This document shows, one piece after another, positions 48,601 to 60,900 of a stretch of 64,000 nucleotides of DNA (position 1 is its first letter; every line of letters starts with the position of its first letter). Source of the DNA: Branchipolynoe longqiensis (taxonomy: Eukaryota > Annelida > Polychaeta > Phyllodocida > Polynoidae); assembly GCA_030323885.1 (NCBI GenBank), contig CM059193.1:58176042-58240041 (forward strand), in the 5' to 3' direction. The translations under genes were made by a program, and so were the position numbers. A model generated the notes under the pieces. The model was not told the origin of the DNA, did no database searches, and saw nothing but the letters and a program-made list of their open reading frames with translations.

Positions 48601-51600
48601 AAACATTACAATACATGTTATAACATTAGTATAAGGTTACTATAACATTACAATACATGTTATAATATCAGTATAACATTACTATGACGTTATAATGTAC
48701 TATAACCAAATAATAACATTAGGCTGACGTTACTTAACGCTATGTGTTAGCTGGGTATAGAGACCCAACGGGTAGCAACATGACCAACACAACTTTACTT
48801 AGGGGTCATCCAAAGCTTTCAACATTTTCACAGTTGTACAAAGCGTACAACGGGGGGTGGGTGGGGGGAGAGGGCGTGTCAGTCAAGTACGACGTTTGTC
48901 ATTTAATAAAATGTTGATATTTTTCGGCATACTTCATGTTCTGTATTAAAATGTTGATGTGGACTACTTTGGGGGGGTGGGGGGGGGGGAGGCCTGGAAA
49001 AGAACTAGACTTGCTCCCCCCCCCATCCCCCTCCAAAGTAGTATGCGTATGATGATAAAATATGACTATTCATAGTTTGTCTATATTAAAACATGCCAAG
49101 CATTACACTACCTAAGTTTCCCGATGAAATCACCCTATCCACGCCTACCTGTCTATGCGCTCCTTGCCTGAGAGACCAGTGCAGACCACTACATTCAGGG
49201 ATGAGAGTAGTCACCAGCAAAAAAAAACAATCAGTCAGGGAATCGCGGAAAAACGCTGGAAGTCAGGTTTTATGCCTATATTATCACCCATAGGCTATTC
49301 GATTCGTTGTTGTTTGGGTTTTATGTTCTAGTAACATCTCACGTCATATATGAACAACCAATTTTGGCCTACATCCTTATTCCTTGGCATATTGTTTAAC
49401 ATTAATCGGTCATGTGAAGATTCACGGAAATTCTGATTCGGCCACCGCGTCCGATTGTCCCAAATCGGTAAGCACCTTAGATATTGCTAGGGTGTAAAGC
49501 TCCAACAAACAGACGCAACTTGCTCACTTACCGCTGTGTCTCTGAGGCCAATCCACACTGGCTCCTTCCGGGCCAGACTCTGCACGAAGCCGTTCTCAGC
49601 CCCGGAGTGAATGGACACCAAGTTGGCCTGAATTGTCAGACACAAGCCGGAAGTGACAGAATGATATGAAAAAGATGGTCATGTTTTGTATTAAATAAAG
49701 GCCCAGTCACACCTTACCGGATTGGGGTACCGGACACTGTCCGGTGAAATATGGCAATCTCCGGTACATGTCCGGTACCCATCCGGCGGTGTCCGGTACA
49801 AGTTTTGAACATGCACAAAACTTCTACCAGATACCGCCGGACTGACGTGTCCGGTTGGTGTCCAGTACCCATCCGTACATGTCCGGTACCCATCCGTTGT
49901 TGTCCGGTATATGTCCGGTACCCATCCGTTACATGTCCGGTTCTCATCAGGTTCTCGTCCGGTACATGTATGGTACTTGTCCGGTCGCCCGGTGGGAATT
50001 GACCCAATTATGCTCCATTTCGGTACATTTCGATACTTTTTGTCACCGGAGAGCACTGGACTAGACAATTCTTTGTCCGGTGGTGTCCGGTACTCAATCC
50101 GGTAAGGTGTGACAGGTGCTTGAAGGATTCACCCCATGCTTACAGTACAGGGTTGAAAACCAACCCATTAGAAAAACTGGCGAAACATTTCGACATCGTG
50201 GGGAAATGAACTGAGCTGATAAATTCTTAATTTAAGAAGCAAAATATATTTTTCACATACATCTTAATATTTAGTCGCTACTTCTGATTTGAAAAATATA
50301 ATAAACCATGTAGTATAGGGAACCTTAAAAGTGAAATCGATGGCTTTCTATCACCGTCATCTTGTATTTTTGCATTCTCTCTCAATTCACCAACTCTGTG
50401 CTGATATAAGTAGCCAATTGATACTAGAGCCAGGGGTTCTACTTCCTGTTCTATACTAAAACGGTATTCGCCAGTATTTGGATTATGTTGTCGTTCACCC
50501 CTGTACTGCAAGTATGGGGTGAATCTTTTATCTAGTTTTGCATAGTACCTATGGGACTGACAAATGACATATTATGATCACCTTCGGAGACTCAAGCTGT
50601 AAAACATTGTCATATCGTCGTCTTGGGCATTACTAGGATAGAGTAAGGAGCAGTGGAATGAGGAAGACCAATTGTTCAAGATTGAAATTTCCCCTGCTTA
50701 ATATTGCATAGTCCGAGGGGTTTGAGTTTCTGTCATTTTTTTCTTACATAAACATATTAAATTGATTGTAATAATCTACGTTACTTTAGTTTGAAGGAAC
50801 TTTTATTTTAAATGGCTAACTTTTGATACATTTGAAGTGCAAACATGCAAAATTAGTTTTGGCAAGCATGTCAAAACTCTGACACCATATAGGCTTCTGT
50901 AGTAGCAGGTTCTATTAAATTGCCTCAACATTCCCTTCTATGTGGCGACAAATGTTTAATAAGTGCAGCAATATCAGAGTTTAGATAGGTATAATCAAAT
51001 GTAGATAACGGTTGGTTTTGAAAATTTGATTTTTTCATCAGACTACGCAGCTTTAATGAACTACAGTAAAACCTCTCTAACTGACCCCCTCCACAGAACG
51101 ACCACTCCCCTATATCGATCGCATTATTTGGGTCCCAAACGATCGCCCATACAATACAATTGTAATGATAACAAAAACTCCTTAAACCAGACGGGATGGC
51201 CGAGTTGGTCCCATGGTCGGTCGATTTAAATATACGAAGAATAAGAGGTGTAGATATTTTTAAAAAGAGCAGAAAGGCAGAAAAGATGGTGGCACACTGC
51301 ACCTGCTCACTGCTACAGGTGGACGTGGCCTCATCCCACGTGACCTGCTTGGGGTTGTGTTTGTAGCAGGCGCCTGCGTACGGCGTGTATCCGGTCAGGC
51401 AATTGTGCCGGGTGGTCATAGGCTGAGTGGACAGCCAGAAGGCAGGGTCTGAAATGAGCACAGCACAACCCAGTATTATGAATCAGCAATGCTTAGGACC
51501 GACCCTAGATACAAGATTCACCCCGTACTGCTGCAGTAGGGGTGCAAACCAACCCTATGTAAAAGCTGTCGAAAAAACGGGTCAATGAAATGAGAGCCTA

Positions 51601-54600
51601 ATTTCACAATGTAAGAAGCAACAATTATTCTTTACATCTGTTTTATTATTAGCCCGCTACCTTTGAGTTGAAAAATATAATATAATATCTAGTTTAATAA
51701 GATTTAAAAGTGAAATCGATGGTGTTCTACGGCCGCCATCTTTTCTTTTTGCATCCTCTCCCATTTCACCAACTCTGTGCCTATATAAATATCCATTTGA
51801 TACTGGAGGCAGACATTCTACTCCCTCATCCATACTAAAGCTATTTTCGCCCGTATTTAGACTACGTTGTCGTTCACCCGTGTACTACAAGTACCGGGTG
51901 AATCTTTTATCTAGACCGACCCCTGCTTGGTGTTTCCGCGGAATAGACCAGTTCGTAATTCCAACTGCGCATGCGCTGAAAATGGCATCGACAGCCAAAC
52001 AAATGCCCATTGCCATTGAATTTGCCGATACGCGCAGTGCAAAACGTCAATTTTATTGTTAAATGATTAGAATTACAGAACAATTTGGCATAAACATGGA
52101 TGTTCGGAATTTCGAACTAGTCTATTGACATAATTTTATTATAAACTGGTCCTAGGAACTAGGAAGGGAGTGGGGACCAGGGAGAAGGGTCCACAGTGAG
52201 GAAAGGAGGACAAACTGGTGACCACTGTCCCATATTGAGCATACCCTTGCAGGATGAGTTTCCCATTCTTTAAGTACTGATAGTGTGTGATTTAAAAAGA
52301 AGTTGATGTAGATACATTTCAAATATACTTCAAGCACTTTAATCTGTGCAAAAGATACATAAATGTGGAACTATGTCTGAACAAGAAACTACTAAAACAA
52401 TAATGGACGTATTCCACGGGACCTTTCCATAATTTGAGCCAATCAGAGCTTTTCTTTTTGATTGCAAATGGCTGCCCCTTATGGATGGCTGCCTCCCATG
52501 GGGGCCACCATTTGCAATCGAAAAGAACAGCTCTGATTGGCTGACAATGAGAGCTGTTCTCAGCCAATCAGAGCTGTTCTTTTCGATTGCAAATGGCGGC
52601 CCCCATGGGAGCCAGCCATTTGCCAGGCTCAGACGAGTTCAAACGTGGCTGGTTGTCCCTCTCCTTTCAGCGCTGAATATGATTATGGGACCAGGGCCGC
52701 GTTCAGGGTTCGCCTCCGAGACGACTAGGGGAAATCCCTGACGTCACGCTAGTCTGAACGGCAAAGGCAGTTTGTCGCCTCGAAAATGGCCACCCCTATA
52801 GGCATATTAGTCATTATATAGCCTCCCCCCTGGGTGGTCGGTATTATCGATGATTGTTAGAGTTTTACATCCTGGCAATATGTAAGGTCATATCCAAAAA
52901 GGTACTGACTTGTGACAGTGCACACTCATGGTGACTTTATAGTGCTGCCAGACTGGGAAATCAGGCCACTCACACCATGACCTGGTATCTCACTCAGTCA
53001 CATTATCCTGACACTGAGGTTAACCAGTCCTTGCCCTATCCTATTTATGCCGAGCACCAGGCTAGAACACGACAAGTATCAATTTGATAAGTCAATGGTT
53101 TGACTCGACCGGGAATCAAACTCCCGATATCCTGTACACGAGGCCCGTGCTCTAACGATTCGGCCACCACGCCCGCAACCCAGTATTAATACTTCCATAA
53201 CTCAATGCATCGCGATAAATGTTTTATTATGAGGCATGTGTTGATCCACCCACACCTTGACCAGATGCGGTGGCTGAATCAGTAGAGAGTAGGCTTCCTG
53301 TTGCGGAAGGTCAGGAGTTCGAATCCCAGCCAAGTCAAAACAGTGACTTATGAAATTGATGCTTGTTGCTACCTAGCCTGGCGCCCAGCATTAATAGGAT
53401 AGGACAAGGACTGGTTAGAACAATATTAGAATAATGTGGCCTTGTGGGATGTCGTGTCACAATACCAGGCAGCCTCGTCTCCCAGTGGGGAAGCTCTAAA
53501 AAGTCGCTATGAGTGCTCACTGTCACAAGTCGGTACCAGTCCTGATATGGCCTTTGATATTGTTAGGCCACAAGTGATTTTAATGTGTCACACAATTTGT
53601 TTGAAATCTAAATCAAAAAGTGAAATAGTTTTTCCTCAACTCTGACATATGCACAACATTTAAACCTTCATATGAACATGGACTCTGCTATTAATTATTT
53701 GGAATGTTTTCTGCTATTATTTGGAAGGTTTTCATTTTTTGCCTCCATGTCACACCTCACTGACCCAGTTTCAGAGAATGACCCAAATACCAAAAAAAAC
53801 CCGCATGATTCGGCTTACCTTTGAACACCTGACATATGAAGCCCTGTTTGATGTCACAGTCTCTGTTCGCCCACGATCCCACAGTTCCGTATGGTCGTAC
53901 TTCCGCACACAAATCCTGAAACCAGACCAGGGCCCGTATGCATGGAGCGGTGTTAGCGAGCCAAACCGCGTTTAGGGCGGGATTTCTGGTTTAGCGCCGA
54001 AAAGTTGGTATGCATGGAGCAGTGTTAGGCCTAACACCACGCGTTTAAACTCGGAAATTCTAACTCTGCTCATAGCAGGTTTACAGCGGTGTTAGTGTTA
54101 GGTTAGTGTCAGGATGAAGCCCAAATCTAATCAATGCTATCATATTTAACAGAATTAAATACGCAATAAGTGAAATTTAATCAAATTAACCCTAAAAACG
54201 AAGCGATATTAACGCTACCGCCGCATTGGCAGTGATATTAATATTGTCGAATCGACGAATGTAAAGTAAACAAATCGCCACCGCCGTCACCGCCGCATAG
54301 ACGTCGATATACATACTGTCACCGTGCCGGTTAGTGTGCGTGTGTGGGTCTCAATCTATTCAATGTTGTCATATTTAACAGAATTACATACGCAATAAGT
54401 GACATTTTATCAATTTAACCCTAAATTCGAACCGATATTAATGCAGCCACAGCATTGGCGGCGTTTTTAATATTGTCAAATCGAGGGATTTCCCAAATCT
54501 ATAAATACATTCACGTTTAGCTAACACTCACCGTTTAGGCGCCCATGCATATGGCTTGACATAGTTCTCGACGCCGCCGATAAACGGTGATAGCTACCCG

Positions 54601-57600
54601 GTGTTAGAGGCTTAACACCACACACCGCTAACACTGCTCCATGCATACGGGCCCAGGGCCGCGTTCAGGGTATGCCTGAGAGTCAACTTAACTTTATGTG
54701 TTAGCTGGGTATAGCGACCCAACGGGTAGCAACATGACCAACAGAACTTTACTTAGGGGTCATCCAAAGCTTTCAACATTTTCACAGTTGTACAAAGCAT
54801 ACAACGGGGGGGGGGGGGGGGGGGGGAGGGCAGCCCAAGCGAGCCACACATCACTTCCGGTTTCGGCCAGTTTTTTTGCTGGTTCCGGCGTCGGGACCAC
54901 TGATGGCTGATGGTTCGGGGGGGAGGGGGGGGGGGCGGTGGGGGTGTGTCTTGGGAAGGAGATTTGAATGTGTCTCTGGGGGTGGAAGTCGAGGAGGGGA
55001 CAGGAGGTAGTCGTCACTACACAATATCATGGTGGATGTTAGATAAAGGATTCAACTGGTACTCGCAGTACACGGGTGAATACCAACCCTATATAAAAAT
55101 GGTCGAAAATGTGGATTAATGAAATGAGAGCCTAATTTCACAATCTAAGAAGCAACAATTATTCTTTACATATGTATTATTATTTCCCCGCTACCTTTGA
55201 GTTGAAAAATATAATAAAATAGCTAGTTTAATACGATTTAAAAGTGAAATCGACGGCGTTCTATGGCCGCCATCTTATCTTTTTGCATTCTCTCCCATTT
55301 CACCAAATCTGTGCCAATATATGTAGCCATTTGATCATGGAACCACATTTTCTACTTCCTGTTCCATACTAAAGCTATTTTCGCCCGTATTTACACTACG
55401 TTGTCCTTCACCCGTGTACTATAAGTACTGGGTGAATCTTCTATCTAGGTGGACGTTAGTTACTCCTACGGCACTGTTCCTGTGACAGGGCTGCTAGACG
55501 ACCCATTAGAAAAACTGACGAAAGTCATGGTTATGGAAATAATCATATGAATTTGCAATCTAATGTGTTAAATATATGGCTCAATTATTTATCTATTGTA
55601 GCCCGCTACCTTTGAAATTAATAATTTATTATAGCTGCATAGTCCGATGAAATATCAAATTTTCAAAACCAAACCAATTATCTATATTTGATTTGACATA
55701 TCTAACTTAGATACTGATGCACTTATTAAGCATTTGTTTCTGCATAGAAGGCAATACTGAGTCAATTGAACAGAACCTGTTAGTGCAGAAGTCTATAGTG
55801 TCAGAGTTTTGGCAAGCTTGCCAAAACTAATTTTCCATGTTTGCACTCAAAATATCTAAAAAGATGACCATTTAAAATAAAAGTAACTTTGAACTAATGT
55901 GAAGTAGATACTAGTGATCGATCTAATATATTTATCTCAGAAAAAATACAGAAATTCTAAACCATCGGACTATGCAAATACACTTTTAAAGTCTAATCGA
56001 GAGTTTTCTGCGACCACCATCTTGTCTTTTTTTTTCTTTTCTTTGCATTCTCTTCCAATTTATCAACTCTATGCCAATACAGATTTTCTTGAGGCAAATA
56101 GCAAAATATATTTTTAACCAACCTAAAGATTCTATTAATTCTTGTTTTGTTTTAAAAGAATATGAGAAAAGATCATTGTTTTCTTGAGGCAAATACAAAT
56201 ATTTCTGAAACCTCGCCAAAATGTCCGTAATTTTTTGTTTTGTTTTAAAAGAGTTTTAGACTATATTATAAATGTGAATGAATGCAACATTTTCTCCCCC
56301 CCCCCTTTTTTTAAAAATGTGTTGCTGTTCCTCTGTTATTTCCAGTCAACCATTTACAATGACAGAGTCAGTCCAAATAAAAATGTTAAATTTAAGACCT
56401 AAATGCATGGGATTGGTCCCACTGCTTCAGGGGTCACAGCTGGTCCAGAGTATTATTAACAACCCAACCCCAACAACATAATTCATAAACTCACATAACT
56501 AACTACACTAGAGTTACACTAGAATATTTATAACAAACTGACATTTATATACCACTTGCCTAACTACAACTGAACATTAAAACTTACTACAATTTTACCA
56601 ACTGAATACAGAAGATAACTTCTGCTTACATTCTAAATATTATATAAATACTCACATTGATCTGACTAATATTGATCTAGTTATATGACACTACTGTTAC
56701 CATATTGCTATGGAACTTTTGGGTTACAGAATTTCATTGTGTTACATGCTGCAAATTGTATATTCAACAGTTATTGTATACCTTATGCTATATACCTTTT
56801 GTGTAAATAACCCTGAATTGAAAAATGGCTGAAAGACCAGTGCTTCGGCACTGACAAAAGACTTATTCAGCAGAATAAACATACTGACCAAAAACAACAA
56901 AAAAACAACAACAAAATGTTGCAGGAAGACCAGTGCCTTGGCGATGAAAAAAAATCCCTTTATTCGGTAAAAATTGCATTTGAGTTTCGGCCATTTTTCT
57001 GAAATAAATATGTTAAATTGACTGTTATAATATACATTCCTTTACTTTGAAGTAACTCATATTCTAACTGGCTAACTTTTGATATATTTGAAGAATAATC
57101 ATGTAAAATTAGTTTTGGCAAGCATGCCAAAACTCTGACACTGTAGGCTTCTGCAGTAACAGGTTCTATTAAATTGGTCCAGCATTCCCTTCTATGTGGC
57201 AACAAATGCTTAATAAGTGCACCAGTATCTAAATTAGATATGTAGGATCAAATCTAGATAATTGCTTTGGTTTTGAAAATTTGATGCTTCATCGGACTAT
57301 GCAGCTGAAATAAAATGATCATTTACCCCTCCCCACCCCCCGACCCCCCAAAAAACCCACCAAAGAAAACCCATGATAATTTATTATTTTGTGACTTGCC
57401 CAAAACTTTGCCCACCCTCCCCCAAACACGATCAATTTATTTGGGGTGGGGTTGGGGGGTCAATACTTACATTTTTGAAGATGGGCTCTTCCCACCCCCA
57501 GTTCTGGAAGCTGTTCGGTGAGTTGTCCGTCCACAGCCATTCGGTACTGCCTGCTACTTTCCTGTACAAACCCATCCACAACGCCATGGAGATCTTCTCC

Positions 57601-57817
57601 AGCATGCTGGTCACCACCGCTGTCAGCAAACAAAACAACAATTGTTGAACAATCTGAATATGTGATATTAGTGCAATTAAGTTGATATATCTCAAAAACC
57701 CATTGAAAATCAAGTTGATTTTATATGAAAGTAAACTTGATTTCTCTTTCAAATGATACCAAATTTAGCCTCCTTAGTATTGCAGGTTATGAGATTTGAT
57801 AAAGGATATAAGAAGAG

Positions 57818-57848
<31 letters not shown>

Positions 57849-57875
57849 CAAATATATCTCTATATATATCAAATA

Positions 57876-57944
<69 letters not shown>

Positions 57945-60900
57945 GATACATATATATCAATTACAAATATACAATTAAGGTAGCACCACTGCGGTGCTGA
58001 ACCGAATATATATGGATAGTGATAAATCCTTTATCGCGTGTAATAAGCTCTGTAGTGGTCCCCTCCCCCCTCTCTCCCCCCCCCCTCCTGTTGGGGTGGG
58101 AGGCGGTGGGGTACTAGCATGCCTCTCTGGTGGGGGGGGGGGGGATTCACCACTCGTGCGGAAGAATTTGATATATATATAACTTCCGAGCGAGTGGCGT
58201 GTTGTGCCCGCGCAGGGGGCTGGCGAGGTGCATGTCGGACCCCCCACCCCGCCCCATGACCGCGGTCGGTTGGGAAGGGGCTGGGTGGGTGGGAGGACAC
58301 TCCAGAGCTTATTGCATGCGATAATGGGATTATCACTATCCATATATATAGTGTGTATATATATACACTATATATATCTATATTAAATCAGATATACACA
58401 GCTATGGTAACACCCATGCGGTGCTGAACCCGATAGGTGGCGCCATAACTCCACTAGCTCCACTTGCCGCCAACACGGCCACTGACGGGGTAGGGGGGGG
58501 GGGGGGTGTCCCTTCTTACTGCCCAACTGCTGCCCGTCTTTGGGCCCTGTTGCGGTTTCCGAGGCACACCAGTTTGCCAGGGACACATCCATTCAAATGC
58601 ATTGTCAACAGCCGTGAGCAAATCTTCATACAGAAAAAGTCAAATATCTCTCAAATTACACCACCTAGAAACAAATCGCTTGGAACACATATAGAAAACA
58701 TCTTTACCATAAAGATTATATTAAATGTCTATGGTTAGGGTTCTTGATTTCTATTAATTTTGAATAAAACTAATGTTTTGCACTGCGCGTACCGTCAAAC
58801 TCAAGGCATTGTCAATGGTGGTGAACAATCTTCATACAGAAAATCCAGGAAAAGTGAAATATCTCTAAAACGACACCACCTAGAAACAAATCGCTTGGTA
58901 CACATATAGAAAACATCTTTACCAAAAACATTATATTAGATTTATAAAGTTAGTGACGATGCTGTTCGATTTTGATGCATTCGCAGAAGCAATGTGTCCC
59001 TGGCAAACTGGTATGCCTCGGAAACCGCAACACCGGCTCACACTGCTCACCTTGTTCCAGCGGGTTGGTGATGCTGGCGATGTTCGCCAGGTGGCCTTCT
59101 AGTCCCTGACACCGCTGCACGGCATCCTGCCAGGTCAGGCCGTTGTGGGAGTCGCGGACGTTGACACTGAAGCACTTACTTCCTGAAAAGTCAGGCCAGC
59201 GCTTATGTTATCAGGGAGCTTTTGTTTGTTGGGTTTTACATCCCAGCAACCTCTAAGGTCATCTCAGGTCAGCACTTATGTAATCAGGGAGCTTTTGTCT
59301 GTTGGGATTCTACATCCTAGAAACATCTAAGGTCATATCAGATCGGCGCTTATGTAATCAGGGAGCTTTTGTCTGTTGGGATTCTACATCCTAGAAACAT
59401 GTAAGGGCAATTAGGTCAGCGCTTATTGTCTTGTAAGCGTCTATCTATATTGTTATAGATGTGTTTACTGTGTAGTGGCAATTGTCATTAGGGCTGGAAG
59501 ACCAGTGCATTAGCACTGACAAAATGTTATTCAGAGGAATAAAAACACTTGAACTACAAATATCTAAACAATCAGGTAGCCTTTGTTTGTTGGAGTTTTA
59601 CATCCTATCAACATCTAAGGTCATATCAGGACTGGTTCCGACTTGTGATAGTGTGCACTCATGGTGACTTTATAGTGTACATTACCATTATGTTATCAGC
59701 CTCTTTGTTTTGTTTGTTTGGGTTTTGCATCCTAGCAACATCTAAGGTCATATCAGGATGGGTTCCGTCTTGTGACAGTATGCACTCATGGCCACTGGGG
59801 GGACCATTTCCAGCCGCACCACGACCCAATAACCCACTCAGTCACATTATCCTGATACTGAGCAAACCAGTTCTTGCCCTATCCTCACAATGCCGATTGC
59901 CAGGCTAGGTAGCGACAAGGATCAATTTTGTTGTAAGTCTTTTGTTTGAATTGGCCAGAATCCGAACACCCGACCTTCCACAAGGGAAGTCTGCGCTTTA
60001 ACCGATTCACCACTGCGTCTGGTTTTATGCTACCACTAGAAAAATATACCATATACTACATACCTATAGTTTTTAACCATTAGAAGTTCTAATTTGTTTA
60101 TGTATGGGTCATTCTCAGAGGGATCGTAAGGGGTTTTCAAGGGTTTTTGACGTGTTCAAAAATCTGCCACAAGATGCAAGTTTTTCAATGGTTTCTCGGC
60201 AACATATGTTTCAGTTTACCCTATAATTAAATAACTACATCATTTCCTGCGACAAGTTTTACACTAATGGCATACAACTAAAACTAAAAGGCAAAGCTTG
60301 CTGGAAATTTGTATTTTCAGGGGGTTTAAAGGGTTTTATGTGAAAACAGGCGATATTCAAAGGTTTTCGGGTACTCTTGAATGTTATTTCAAAATTCAAG
60401 TGTTTTCGGGGAACTGTGTGAACCCTGTGAGAATGACCCGTACGGATAATTCAATCTTCTGGATTTAAAAGAAATATATTTCAATTAAATTAACACAAAA
60501 ATACCCCAACTAACACCCAAATCCTACTGCATGCAAAACAACATAATGAATAAAAGAGTGATCACTTTGAACTAAAACTAAGTAAAGGTATTAGCAGGGG
60601 CGTAGCTAGACCTTTAACGATGTGTACTCCTAATTTCGGCAGGGGGTTTAGGGGGCCGCTTAAGCTTATGCTGGCGGATTTTACACATTTTAGACTTCAG
60701 TTTTTGACACTCCGGACTACTACATGCCTTCTCTCTCTCTCTCTTGTTTATTCTTTAATTTAATTTATTTTTGACAAAACGATGTGGACTTAGTACATTT
60801 TTTTAAATTGTGTCATCATCATCATCATCATGCTGTTGGTCGCGATGCAACAAAGACTGCTTTCATTATATTTCATGAAAGCTGCCTGCAAAAGTGTTGA

